Origin: Listeria monocytogenes
GTDB lineage: Bacteria > Bacillota > Bacilli > Lactobacillales > Listeriaceae
NCBI RefSeq assembly: GCF_900187225.1
Contig: NZ_LT906436.1
Coordinates: 2,232,001-2,296,000 of the forward strand
Length of the DNA: 64,000 nt
Direction: 5' to 3'
Notes under the pieces: model-generated
The model's input: the letters and a program-made list of their open reading frames with translations, nothing else
Database searches by the model: none
What the model was told of the DNA's origin: nothing
Position numbers and translations under genes: made by a program
Shown: positions 1-7,624 of the stretch, in pieces
Position numbering within the stretch: position 1 is the stretch's first letter
Layout of the letters: each line of letters starts with the position of its first letter

Positions 1-530
1 GCAGGTTCTGAGATGACTTTGAAAGTACTTGGATCAATAGTTAAATCCACTTGATACCAGTGATCATAACTAATTGCATCTACCTTAATATGCATATAGG
101 AGAAAATAACATCATCTAAAGAACTAAGCTTGAATTTCTCTACACGCGTATCTTTTGCTGCATCAGTGCTCACTGTTTGAACATCTTCATAACGGTCTTG
201 GTAAACATCCGCTTGTGCGGGTTTTTCAGGACGAGTTCCATTTTTTGAAATCGCCATTGTTTGCCACCAAGTACTATTTGTAATTGTTAAGTACATATAA
301 GGTTGACCATTTTCCACTTTAATCGTTGCTGTATGGTCAATATATTTATCTGCTTCTGAAGATTCTTTCGTTGTCTTACCAGTATTATCTTTATAAAAAT
401 TCACTTGAACTTGGTATTCCCCGCCATCTTTCAGACGAGAATCAGCCGCGCTGGCAAATCCAGGTATCAATTGAAAAATAAGTGTCAAAGCTAAGAAAGC
501 TACTAAGCCTTTTTTCCATAATTTCTTCAT
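1..530 (-). CDS. svpA: Haem-binding NEAT protein Hbp2/SvpA, N-terminal part only
   Basis: Partial gene; it runs off the left edge, so only the first 176 codons are visible. The translation begins MKKLWKKGLVAFLALTL, a lysine-rich signal peptide probably cut after an A-S-A motif near residue 30. It continues into a NEAT-type beta domain with the hallmark haem-contact pattern YxxxY (YDHWY) in the strand pair before the cut. Family knowledge: Listeria SvpA/Hbp2 is a sortase-B substrate and secreted haem scavenger encoded just downstream of svpB. The start at 530 has a strong AAGGGGG ribosome site eight bases upstream and lies 14 bp after the svpB stop, so the two are cotranscribed. The C-terminal sorting signal lies outside the window. 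Confidence 0.9.
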   Translation of the reverse strand, partial: MKKLWKKGLVAFLALTLIFQLIPGFASAADSRLKDGGEYQVQVNFYKDNTGKTTKESSEADKYIDHTATIKVENGQPYMYLTITNSTWWQTMAISKNGTRPEKPAQADVYQDRYEDVQTVSTDAAKDTRVEKFKLSSLDDVIFSYMHIKVDAISYDHWYQVDLTIDPSTFKVISEP

Positions 531-544
531 TATAATCCCCCTTT

Positions 545-1168
545 TTATTTAAAAATCGCACGTCTTTTAAGTAAAATTAACCCTGCCCCAGTTGCAACAA
601 AAATAATTCCGTATAAAAACATTTGGCTAGAATCACTAGACTTTGGATTTGTTACTTTATTACTTGAATCACTCTTTGTTGCGGGTGTTGTTGTATTATT
701 ATCAGAAGATTTCACCGATCCAGCTAATGCTTTTGCAGATCCTTCATCGAAACGTAACTTGATTTGATATTCATGATGATAATTCAAGTCGTCATCATCA
801 ATATCCACTTTAATTTTCGCATTAACAGGATTGCTTAAAGTCGACACAGGAAACGAAACTTTTCTAGTGTCACTTGATGCATTTTTCGAAGTCACACTAA
901 CCGCGTTCCCTTCAACCCATAGGCCCGTAATCCACTTACTATGGTTCACTTGCAAGCTAACAGTTGATTTCCCCCCATTTACTGTTACCGTTGCAGGTTT
1001 ATCAAAATAGTCATTCGCCATAGATGCGGAATCACTATCCCCTTGTATCACCGTATAATCAACCGAATAGGTTCCATCCTTAAGTGCGGCTTGTGCCGTT
1101 AATCCAGTAGAAAGAAACGAAAAACTGAATAAAACGATAAAAGCAGCAAAAACTAAAACTTTCTTCAT
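545..1168 (-). CDS. svpB: Sortase-B-anchored NEAT haem-binding protein Hbp1/SvpB
   Basis: 207 aa. Signal peptide at residues 1-27 (cleavage near A-Q-A). A single NEAT domain spans about residues 28-145 and ends with the haem-contact motif YHHEY (130-134). A polar S/T/N-rich stretch follows, then NPKSS at 174-178, a hydrophobic segment 183-201 and a KRR tail. NPKSS is a sortase-B-type sorting signal rather than LPxTG. The role is surface haem capture and relay to SvpA and the downstream haem uptake genes. It is first in its operon, behind a promoter whose spacer carries a perfect Fur operator, so expression should rise under iron starvation. In L. monocytogenes this mRNA and svpA are reported targets of LhrC-family sRNAs. 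Annotation is firm; the start has a clear GGGAG site. Confidence 0.93.
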   Translation of the reverse strand: MKKVLVFAAFIVLFSFSFLSTGLTAQAALKDGTYSVDYTVIQGDSDSASMANDYFDKPATVTVNGGKSTVSLQVNHSKWITGLWVEGNAVSVTSKNASSDTRKVSFPVSTLSNPVNAKIKVDIDDDDLNYHHEYQIKLRFDEGSAKALAGSVKSSDNNTTTPATKSDSSNKVTNPKSSDSSQMFLYGIIFVATGAGLILLKRRAIFK

Positions 1169-1206
1169 TCTTAAATCTCCCTTCTTTAATAAAAACTACT
1201 ATTTAT

Positions 1207-1233
1207 AAAAAACCCCCACAAACACAAGTGGAG
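1207..1233 (-). terminator. Terminator-like hairpin inside the svpB 5' leader
   Basis: On the minus strand CTCCAC (1228-1233) pairs with GTGGGG (1214-1219, one G-U pair) around an 8-nt loop, followed by six U. It sits between the Fur-controlled promoter and the svpB start. It could therefore cause premature termination or serve as the structured target of sRNA control. The stem is short, so function is inferred. Confidence 0.4.
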
Positions 1234-1266
1234 TAAAAGTTTATGTAAAAGTATACGTTAATTATC

Positions 1267-1296
1267 ATTTTAATTGATAATGATTATCATTGTCAA
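1267..1296 (-). promoter_or_regulatory. svpB promoter
   Basis: Minus-strand -35 TTGACA (1291-1296), 18-bp spacer, -10 TAAAAT (1267-1272). The spacer is almost filled by the Fur operator, which would block RNA polymerase when iron is plentiful. Confidence 0.7.
1275..1289. promoter_or_regulatory. Fur box of the svpBA operon
   Basis: TGATAATGATTATCA is a perfect 7-1-7 inverted repeat identical to the Bacillus/Listeria Fur consensus TGATAATNATTATCA. The longer 19-bp box (1276-1294) has one mismatch. It lies between the -35 and -10 of the svpB promoter. Confidence 0.9.
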
Positions 1297-1328
1297 CAAC
1301 AGATTGTTTTTTTACTAATTAAATACTC

Positions 1329-1361
1329 AAAAAAACCATGAATAGCAACTCCTATCCATGG
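1329..1361 (-). terminator. Terminator downstream of the 86-aa gene
   Basis: Minus-strand stem CCATGGATAG/CTATTCATGG (one G-U) with a 6-nt loop followed by seven U. It isolates the preceding gene from the Fur-regulated svpBA transcript. Confidence 0.8.
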
Positions 1362-1378
1362 ATAATAATTATTTCCTA

Positions 1379-1639
1379 TTACTCTTCTATTTGAGAAAAG
1401 CGATCATATAATAGTTCCCCTTTTAACGTTAAAGTATATCGTTTTTCTGCAATATTATTATTTCTAATTAAAAAACCATTCTCCTCTAACCAATAAAGAG
1501 TTAATAACACTTCATTTTTTGTATAGTCCCGCAAATTCCCAAAATCAATGACCTCAAGCGACATATCATTAATTTTCGTATCCACACTTCTGGCAAAAAG
1601 AAGAACTTCTCGTAGTAATCTTTCATCTTCAAATTCCAT
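1379..1639 (-). CDS. Small conserved winged-helix-like protein, unknown function
   Basis: 86 aa, acidic, no signal peptide or membrane segment. The pattern is a helical N-terminus, then NEVLLTLYWLEENGFL and a basic beta-hairpin (AEKRYTLTLKGE) ending in YDRF. This resembles the recognition helix and wing of small MarR/PadR-like winged-helix proteins, but I recognise no named family. A strong AGGAGG site precedes the ATG. It lies downstream of a candidate sRNA and its terminator, so it may be expressed by read-through, and it is closed by its own terminator. Function unknown. Confidence 0.75.
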   Translation of the reverse strand: MEFEDERLLREVLLFARSVDTKINDMSLEVIDFGNLRDYTKNEVLLTLYWLEENGFLIRNNNIAEKRYTLTLKGELLYDRFSQIEE

Positions 1640-1679
1640 CTTTAGTCCTCCTTTAATTCTGAGTTAGTATCGTAATAAC

Positions 1680-1780
1680 GTAAAAAGCCGTAGCAAAATG
1701 CCACGGCTTCTTACAGCGCAATCAAAAGGAGAAATTCACACAATCAAATAAAGGGGGTATTTGTTTGTGATTTATTTCAC
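1680..1780 (-). ncRNA. Candidate small RNA (about 100 nt) with C-rich single-stranded segments
   Basis: A near-consensus promoter (1787-1815) predicts a start near 1780. The minus-strand RNA begins with a small GTGA/TCAC hairpin. It then has an unstructured stretch with CCCCCUUU and UCUCCUUUUG, both complementary to Shine-Dalgarno sequences and each followed by a UUGAUUG(U/C)G repeat. It ends in a stable hairpin AAGCCGUGGC/GCUACGGCUU plus five U (1682-1709). A G-U pair in the stem becomes an A-C mismatch on the other strand, which supports minus-strand transcription. It could instead be a leader of the 86-aa gene at 1379-1639. I cannot assign it to a named Listeria sRNA. Confidence 0.5.
1682..1709 (-). 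terminator. Intrinsic terminator of the candidate sRNA
   Basis: Ten-base-pair stem (1685-1694 with 1700-1709, one wobble), 5-nt loop and five U on the minus strand. Confidence 0.7.
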
Positions 1781-1786
1781 GGTTAT

Positions 1787-1815
1787 AATATACCATATAA
1801 ACGCTTATAATTCAA
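1787..1815 (-). promoter_or_regulatory. Promoter of the candidate sRNA / 86-aa gene
   Basis: Minus strand -35 TTGAAT (1810-1815), exact 17-bp spacer, -10 TATATT (1787-1792). This is a good vegetative promoter with no start codon for the next 140 nt. Confidence 0.6.
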
Positions 1816-1876
1816 TAGTTCACATACCTATTTTTATTTGTTTATTCCATGAATACTGACACCACTTATTCATACG

Positions 1877-1920
1877 AAAAAAAAGACACGCAGCCATTAT
1901 TGCTACTGTGTCTTTTTTTA
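1877..1920 (-). terminator. Terminator of pepF
   Basis: Minus-strand GACAC(A)GUAGC pairs with GCUGCGUGUC (one bulge) and is followed by eight U. It lies just after the pepF stop. Confidence 0.75.
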
Positions 1921-1937
1921 GTAAATTTCACAATGTG

Positions 1938-3743
1938 TTATTTAACCAGCTCTTCCAATTCATCCAATCTTTGTTCAAATACCTTTAATGCATCATCTAC
2001 GGGATTAGGGGTCGCCATATCGACACCTGCTTTTTTCAACACATCGATAGGATAATCCGAACTTCCTGCTTTCAAGAAATCAATATAGGCTGTTACAGCA
2101 TCTTGACCTTCTGTTAAAATTTTCGCACTTAATGCAGATGCTGCTGAAAAACCAGTCGCATATTGGAACACATAATAATTCATATAAAAATGCGGAATCC
2201 GAGACCATTCATAACCAATTTCAGCATCATAAACCATCGCTTCTCCGTAATATTTCTTGTTAATATCAAAATATGTTTCCGTCAAGAAATCCGCAGTCAA
2301 AGCCACTCCTTGTTGATCCGCTTGATGAATGGCATGTTCAAATTCAGCAAATTGCGTTTGACGGAATACAGTACCCTTGAATCCATCCAAATAGTGATTC
2401 AACAAGTATGCACGAACTTTTGGATCATCATATTTCTTAAGCAGATAATCAGTTAGTAAATTTTCATTCGTAGTCGAAGCAACCTCCGCTAAGAAAATCG
2501 AATAATCACCATAAACAAATGGTTGATTTTTTCTTGTATAATAACTATGCACACTATGTCCTAATTCATGTGCAAGCGTGTAAACATTATTAATATTATC
2601 TTGCCAATTGAGTAAAATATAAGGATTCGTACTATATGAACCAGAAGAATAGGCTCCACTACGTTTCCCTTTATTTTCCATCACATCAATCCAACGACTA
2701 TCAAATGCCTCTTTTAAAATCGCTTGATATTCATCACCAAGTGGTTTCAGCGCCTCAAGCACGAGTTCTTTTGCTTCCTCATAAGTGAACTCCAAATTAA
2801 CATCATCAGAAAGTGGCGTATAAAGGTCATACATATGCAATTCTTCTAAGCCAAGTAATTCCTTACGTAACTTCACATAACGATGAAGCAAACTTGCATT
2901 AGCATTCACTGATTTCAACAATGAGTCATATACTGTTTCAGGAATATGATTACCAGAGAGAGCCGCTTCACGAGCCGATGTATACCCTCGCGTAGAAGCA
3001 TAAAAATTAGATTTTTTCACTTGTCCATTTAAAGTAGATGCTAATGTGTTTTTTAATCCTTCATAAACTGAATACACACCATGAAATGCATCACGACGCA
3101 CTCGTGGATCATTACTTTCTAACAATTTCCCAAAACGGCCATGAGTAATTTCGATATCTTCCCCATTTTCATCTTTAATAGTTGGAAACTTCATATCAGC
3201 ATTATTCAAGGTATTAAAAGTATTGGACGAACTTCCAAGCACTTCACCTGCATTAGCTAGTAAAGCCTCTTCCTTCTCACTCAAAATATAAGGTCGACTT
3301 AAATTTAACTCTTCCAACAAATGATCATATAATTGTAAATCTTTATTCTCATCTAAAAATTGTTTTAGAACATTTTCATCCATAGCTAAAATTTCTGGGT
3401 CATAGTAAGAGAGTGCAGACATTAGCTTTGTAACTAGGCTTCCTGCACGACTATGTAAACCTTGATATTTCGCATTAGCTGTATCTTGGTCCATTTTCAA
3501 ATGAGCATATACATATAAGTTACTAATCAAATCATATGCTTTATCTCGAAATTGAAGTGCTTCATAAAGTGTTTGGCTACTTTCCGATAAACGACCTTTA
3601 AATTGCTCGCTTTCTTCTGTGATTTTTTGCAAATCTGTAAATGCTTGTTCCCAAGCTTCATCATTTGGATATATCGTAGTTAAATCCCAAGTTAGATTTT
3701 CTGGTACTTCTTCTCTTAAAGGTAATGCATTTGTTTTACTCAA
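1938..3743 (-). CDS. pepF: Oligoendopeptidase F (M3B zinc metallopeptidase)
   Basis: 601 aa from the chosen start. The zinc-binding motif HELGH is at residues 392-396, with the third ligand in the downstream YSIFLAEVAST segment, typical of the M3B PepF family. An N-terminal alpha-helical cap precedes the catalytic half. It cleaves short peptides in the cytoplasm, a natural partner of the Opp permease nearby. The open frame reaches 3758, but the first possible codon is a TTG lying inside the GGGGG ribosome site. The next TTG at 3743, eight bases after GGGGG, gives MSKTNALPL and a family-typical length, so I use it. Conserved neighbours are coiA, mecA and spx. Confidence 0.93.
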   Translation of the reverse strand: MSKTNALPLREEVPENLTWDLTTIYPNDEAWEQAFTDLQKITEESEQFKGRLSESSQTLYEALQFRDKAYDLISNLYVYAHLKMDQDTANAKYQGLHSRAGSLVTKLMSALSYYDPEILAMDENVLKQFLDENKDLQLYDHLLEELNLSRPYILSEKEEALLANAGEVLGSSSNTFNTLNNADMKFPTIKDENGEDIEITHGRFGKLLESNDPRVRRDAFHGVYSVYEGLKNTLASTLNGQVKKSNFYASTRGYTSAREAALSGNHIPETVYDSLLKSVNANASLLHRYVKLRKELLGLEELHMYDLYTPLSDDVNLEFTYEEAKELVLEALKPLGDEYQAILKEAFDSRWIDVMENKGKRSGAYSSGSYSTNPYILLNWQDNINNVYTLAHELGHSVHSYYTRKNQPFVYGDYSIFLAEVASTTNENLLTDYLLKKYDDPKVRAYLLNHYLDGFKGTVFRQTQFAEFEHAIHQADQQGVALTADFLTETYFDINKKYYGEAMVYDAEIGYEWSRIPHFYMNYYVFQYATGFSAASALSAKILTEGQDAVTAYIDFLKAGSSDYPIDVLKKAGVDMATPNPVDDALKVFEQRLDELEELVK

Positions 3744-3815
3744 TATTAAAACCCCCAACCATAGTCATTTTGTTTTTATTATGAGCCAAAATAACTAAAA
3801 AAGCAAAACAGATGA

Positions 3816-4931
3816 TTATATATGTGCTGCTCGAGTATTAGTAAAAGCCATTTTCCGTTTCACACGATATCGATTATCTGGTATGGTAGATAACACCCCT
3901 TCACCAATTAAATAAGAAAGATATGACTTTCCTAACTTCAAACTTTCATTTGGAGATAACCAAATAGTTAATATCTGACTTACAACTGATTTGAAACTCT
4001 CTAAAAAACTTTCCACACTAAAGGTATCCCCCTTCTCTAGACCTTTAAAAAACTTTTCCCACAAATCAAATTGCCATTCAACAGCAGGTGTCAAAACTAA
4101 AAATTGTTCTTCTACATCCACCCCAATTTCTTTCGGTAAATAGTGTAAATAATAACCTGCATTAAATAATTTTTGCATAAACTGGCCATGTTTTTTATAT
4201 TTAGCATAGTAAAAACAAATCTTTTGTCTTTCTATTTCCCTATCTCGTTTAATGTAGGCGTGACGCGAAATAATTCTAGCTAACTTCTTATTCCATTCCC
4301 TCAAAGGCGACTTCATAGAAAACTTCATTTCGCTTGCGAAAAAACGATTCCCTTTTTCAAATGTTAGATGATAATAAAGCGTGCAAATTTCACGCTTAGC
4401 AGAATAGTGCCAAAAATGATAACCCAATTTCTTATCAGATTGAATAAAGGCTTGTTGGAATGCAGAAAGACAAATACGCCCCTTCTCCTTCTTAACTACT
4501 TGCCCGAGTATCCAGTGAACTTCCAAGCCAATTGATAAGTAGTCCATTGTGCGTTGAATCATTTCACTAATTGAAATAGAAGAACGCTGAAATTCAATTA
4601 CTGTCTTCCCATTCACAAAAATATCTGCTTGTCGATTAATTTCCGGAAAGTAACTTTCTATTTCAACAGGGATACGCTGATAACAAAACCAGGCCATGAT
4701 TTGCTTTTTAGCGGCTAAATGTTCCTCACTTTCTCCTTCAGAAGCAAACGCACACTTCATTGTCTTCTCGTGGGCAAAGTGCGGTATTTTTATCTGTCCT
4801 GCTTTTATCATTACTGGGCTTGCACACGATTTACAAAACAGTCTTTCTTCTTGCTTGATTCGTTCCACATTCATCTTAGTAATAGTAAAAGTTTCTCCAA
4901 TGTTATTTCTGGCTGTAAAAATAATTATCAC
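3816..4931 (-). CDS. coiA: Competence protein CoiA-like nuclease
   Basis: 371 aa. An N-terminal zinc-finger-like CxxC (FCKSC, about residues 33-36) is followed by HFAH about 20 residues later. A restriction-endonuclease-like core follows with E (YFPEINRQ), D (QADIFVNG) and EFQRS, the PD-(D/E)xK pattern of the CoiA family. The C-terminal half is basic and helical. CoiA processes incoming DNA during transformation in streptococci and Bacillus; Listeria keeps the gene but is not known to be naturally transformable. The start is unclear: the 5'-most start codon is a GTG fused directly to AGGAGA, leaving no spacer, and an ATG follows 18 codons later. Gene order matches Bacillus spx-mecA-coiA-pepF. 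Confidence 0.87.
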   Translation of the reverse strand: MIIIFTARNNIGETFTITKMNVERIKQEERLFCKSCASPVMIKAGQIKIPHFAHEKTMKCAFASEGESEEHLAAKKQIMAWFCYQRIPVEIESYFPEINRQADIFVNGKTVIEFQRSSISISEMIQRTMDYLSIGLEVHWILGQVVKKEKGRICLSAFQQAFIQSDKKLGYHFWHYSAKREICTLYYHLTFEKGNRFFASEMKFSMKSPLREWNKKLARIISRHAYIKRDREIERQKICFYYAKYKKHGQFMQKLFNAGYYLHYLPKEIGVDVEEQFLVLTPAVEWQFDLWEKFFKGLEKGDTFSVESFLESFKSVVSQILTIWLSPNESLKLGKSYLSYLIGEGVLSTIPDNRYRVKRKMAFTNTRAAHI

Positions 4932-5002
4932 TCTCCTATTAGCTCTTTAATATTATTATTCGCCAAGGAGCATCCAAATTCCTTTCTTATTTTTAAAATC
5001 AC

Positions 5003-5045
5003 AAAAAAGACCCGTTTGGCTATTTTTCAGCACATACGGGTCTTT
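5003..5045 (-). terminator. Terminator of mecA
   Basis: Perfect 10-bp stem AAAGACCCGT/ACGGGTCTTT (5006-5015 and 5036-5045) followed by six U on the minus strand. Confidence 0.85.
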
Positions 5046-5056
5046 AAAATAATGTT

Positions 5057-5710
5057 TTAGAAGTGTTTTCTAATTTGCTTTAATGCAGGAACGTCAAAGA
5101 TTACTTTTCCGTACTCAGCTAGCATATAACCAGTTAAATTCGACTCTAAACCGTACTCAAGCAAAATACTAACGGCATTGTCAATGTTAGATTCATCATA
5201 TTTATTCTCAGGAAATTCTACATTCAAATAATACTTTCCTTGATACGAGTATAGCTTAGTTACTAAATTTTCAAGTCCTGTTGCTCGTGAAAGAGAAATA
5301 GCATCTTCAAAATCACGGAACTCTAAAATAAACTCTAGCGTATCATCTTCTCCAAGTGCTTCTTTCTTCACTGGATTGAAGTTTTCTTCGAGTAGTTTTT
5401 CGATTTTTTCTTCTGCAAGCTCATCTGGCGAGCTAAGCGTGACATCGAAGCCATCTTCGCCTTTTCCACCAATTGTAGCTTTTGTTACGAATACTTCTAA
5501 ACCATGTTTTAAGGCTTGGACTTGTATCCAGAGCGGACCTTCCGGAGAGAACTCTTCTTCATATTTCAGCTCATCCATCATATCCCAGAAAAGTTCTTCA
5601 CTTTTCTCGCGATCATACCAAACATCTTCTTGGTTAAAACCTCGCTCTTCCAAATCCAGATAAGAGATATAAAACTTGATTGTATCCTCATTAATTCGTT
5701 CAATTTCCAT
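5057..5710 (-). CDS. mecA: Adaptor protein MecA for ClpC
   Basis: 217 aa, the usual MecA length. The N-terminal substrate-binding domain starts MEIERINEDTIKFYISYLDL. An acidic linker and C-terminal ClpC-docking domain (beta-rich, ending near LKQIRKHF) follow. MecA delivers ComK/ComS and other substrates to ClpCP and activates ClpC oligomerisation. The frame is open to a GTG at 5716, but the ATG at 5710 has better spacing from GGGAG and gives the family N-terminus. It has its own promoter and terminator and neighbours spxA1, as in Bacillus. Confidence 0.95.
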   Translation of the reverse strand: MEIERINEDTIKFYISYLDLEERGFNQEDVWYDREKSEELFWDMMDELKYEEEFSPEGPLWIQVQALKHGLEVFVTKATIGGKGEDGFDVTLSSPDELAEEKIEKLLEENFNPVKKEALGEDDTLEFILEFRDFEDAISLSRATGLENLVTKLYSYQGKYYLNVEFPENKYDESNIDNAVSILLEYGLESNLTGYMLAEYGKVIFDVPALKQIRKHF

Positions 5711-5836
5711 CGTCACACTCTCCCTTCCTTCTTAGTCATTGACAATGAAGGGTAAAACTTAATTGGTTAAATTCATTGTAGCTCATATTAAGAAATAGTA
5801 CCACCATTTTTCCTTCAATTTACTAGGTGGAATCTT

Positions 5837-5865
5837 ATCTTAGCTGAAAAGCGAAAAAATTTCAA
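5837..5865 (-). promoter_or_regulatory. mecA promoter
   Basis: Minus strand -35 TTGAAA (5860-5865), 17-bp spacer, -10 TAAGAT (5837-5842). The resulting leader is about 120 nt and contains a CCACC...GGTGG pairing. Confidence 0.6.
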
Positions 5866-5884
5866 GAACATTTACTTAAACTAC

Positions 5885-5924
5885 AAAAAAAGCGCCAAGA
5901 ATCCAATTGAATGGAATCCTTGGC
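5885..5924 (-). terminator. Terminator of spxA1
   Basis: Minus strand GCCAAGGATTCCA pairs with TGGATTCTTGGC (12 bp, one wobble), then a U-rich tract. Confidence 0.85.
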
Positions 5925-5941
5925 AACCACTTTTATCAATC

Positions 5942-6337
5942 TTAGTTAACCATTTTTTGCGCTTCACGTAGTTGATACGTACGTACACGGCGCGGTAAGA
6001 AACGGCGAATTTCATCTTCATTGTACCCAACTTGCAAACGTTTTTCATCAATAATGATAGGACGTCTTAATAAGCCAGGGTTTTTCTGGATTAATTCAAA
6101 TAGTTGTTGCAAAGGAAGACTATCTAAATCCACGTTCAACTTTTGGAACGTTTTTGAACGAGTGGAAATAATTTCATCTGTACCATCCTCAGTCATACGA
6201 AGAATTTCTTTAATTTCATCCAAACTAAGTGGCTCAGAAAAAATGTTTCTTTCCTTATAAGGGATATCATGTTCTTCCAACCATGCACGAGCTTTTCGGC
6301 AAGATGTGCAACTAGGTGAAGTGTATAACGTTACCAT
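5942..6337 (-). CDS. spxA1: Transcriptional regulator Spx (ArsC-like)
   Basis: 131 aa. It begins [16 protein letters not shown], with the redox switch CxxC at Cys10 and Cys13 in an ArsC/thioredoxin-like fold, followed by the RPI segment near residue 92 and a basic C-terminus ([12 protein letters not shown]). Spx binds the RNA polymerase alpha C-terminal domain and redirects transcription under disulfide stress; it is degraded by ClpXP. The open frame extends 19 codons further upstream, but the ATG at 6337 gives the invariant Spx start and has an AAGGAG site. A sigma-B-type promoter lies about 190 nt upstream, alongside A+T-rich sequence that may hold further promoters. Confidence 0.95.
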   Translation of the reverse strand: MVTLYTSPSCTSCRKARAWLEEHDIPYKERNIFSEPLSLDEIKEILRMTEDGTDEIISTRSKTFQKLNVDLDSLPLQQLFELIQKNPGLLRRPIIIDEKRLQVGYNEDEIRRFLPRRVRTYQLREAQKMVN

Positions 6338-6527
6338 TAGACATTCACACTCCTTATCGGGTATTGTTTCATTCATATAACGAAATTCTAGCAATATCTC
6401 TATTTGGAAAATTCATTAAAGAACTTACACTTCATTATACACTAATTTTGTGAAATTCCATATACTATTTTCAAAAATTTTCTTTCCAAATATGTAAAAC
6501 CATTGTTAGCAAGCCGTTATGTATATG

Positions 6528-6553
6528 ATACCCCTACTATAACTTGTTTAAAC
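6528..6553 (-). promoter_or_regulatory. Sigma-B promoter upstream of spxA1
   Basis: Minus strand GTTTAA (6548-6553), 14-bp spacer, GGGTAT (6528-6533), an exact match to the sigma-B consensus GTTTAA-N12-14-GGGTAT. Reading direction and position fit spxA1, giving a leader of about 180 nt. Confidence 0.8.
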
Positions 6554-6613
6554 TAAAATCACATGAAAAAAATAGCTTTTTTATGAGAATTTCATGAGAA
6601 TTTTAATTTTAAG

Positions 6614-6652
6614 AAAAAACATCAACCAAATTTAACTCTGATTGATGTTTTC
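6614..6652 (-). terminator. Terminator of the opp operon
   Basis: Minus strand AAACATCAA pairs with TTGATGTTTT and is followed by a run of U immediately after the oppF stop. Confidence 0.8.
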
Positions 6653-6655
6653 ATT

Positions 6656-7624
6656 TTATTTCGCAGCAGCTTCAGCAGTTAACTTAGCATGCTTTTCTTT
6701 ATACATAACTTCTTCTTCTTCTGAACAATAAACAAAATGTCCAGGAGCAATCTCGCGCATTTTAATTTCATCGCCATCTTTATAGTTATGAGACGTCGGA
6801 TCATATGTTTTACGCACACGAGTACGTTCATAATTTGGATCTGGCAAAGGAATCGCGGATAAAAGTGATTCCGTATAAGGGTGTAGCGGTGCATGATATA
6901 AATCATTGGCAGGCGCTAACTCTACTAATTTACCGAAGTACATTACACCAATACGATCACTAATGTACTTAACCATTGATAAATCATGGGCAATGAATAG
7001 GTAAGTTAGATTTTTTTCTTTTTGTAATTGACGTAATAAGTTTACTACTTGCGCTTGGATAGATACATCTAGAGCGGAAATAGGCTCATCGGCAATAATA
7101 AATTCTGGTTGAACAGCAAGCGCACGAGCGATACCAATACGTTGACGTTGACCGCCGGAAAACTCATGTGGGTAACGACCAGCATGTTCTTTACTTAATC
7201 CAACTGTTTCTAACAAATCGTATACTTGTTTATTCGTTTCTTCAGGCGTTTTAGCAAGGCCATGAATACGAATACCTTCAGCAATGATATCTTTAACTTT
7301 CATACGTGGATTTAAAGACGCGTATGGATCTTGGAAAATCATTTGCATTTTACGACGGAATTCAAGCATTTCTTTACGGCTTTTACGTGCGTGCACATCT
7401 TTACCGTTATAAATAACTTCTCCACCAGTTGCATCGTATAAACGAATGATAGTACGTCCAGTTGTAGATTTACCACAACCAGATTCACCTACTAAACCAA
7501 GTGTTTCACCTTTATAAATATCAAAAGAAATATCATCAACAGCACGTACTTCACTTGCAGTACCTTTGTTAAAGTATTGCTTTAGATTATGAATTTCTAA
7601 TAATTTTTCTCTTTGTTCAGTCAT
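6656..7624 (-). CDS. oppF: Oligopeptide ABC transporter ATP-binding protein OppF
   Basis: 322 aa. Walker A GESGCGKST, Q-loop FQDPYASLNP, signature FSGGQRQRIGIARAL and Walker B FIIADEP are all intact. The oligopeptide-ABC C-terminal extension (HPYTESLLSAIPLPDP onward) is also present. It pairs with OppD to power peptide import through OppBC. The start ATG overlaps the oppD stop by 4 bp, indicating translational coupling. Last gene of the operon, followed by a terminator. Confidence 0.96.
   Translation of the reverse strand: MTEQREKLLEIHNLKQYFNKGTASEVRAVDDISFDIYKGETLGLVGESGCGKSTTGRTIIRLYDATGGEVIYNGKDVHARKSRKEMLEFRRKMQMIFQDPYASLNPRMKVKDIIAEGIRIHGLAKTPEETNKQVYDLLETVGLSKEHAGRYPHEFSGGQRQRIGIARALAVQPEFIIADEPISALDVSIQAQVVNLLRQLQKEKNLTYLFIAHDLSMVKYISDRIGVMYFGKLVELAPANDLYHAPLHPYTESLLSAIPLPDPNYERTRVRKTYDPTSHNYKDGDEIKMREIAPGHFVYCSEEEEVMYKEKHAKLTAEAAAK

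Noticed and set aside
1358-1372. Second Fur-like sequence (GATAATAATTATTTC)
   Set aside because: Only one half is good and it lies at the 3' end of the 86-aa gene within its terminator, not at a promoter.
1849-2055. 68-aa plus-strand frame over the pepF terminator and 3' end
   Set aside because: It is antisense to pepF, low complexity (Ser/Asn/Thr-rich), lacks a ribosome site and is explained by pepF codon usage.
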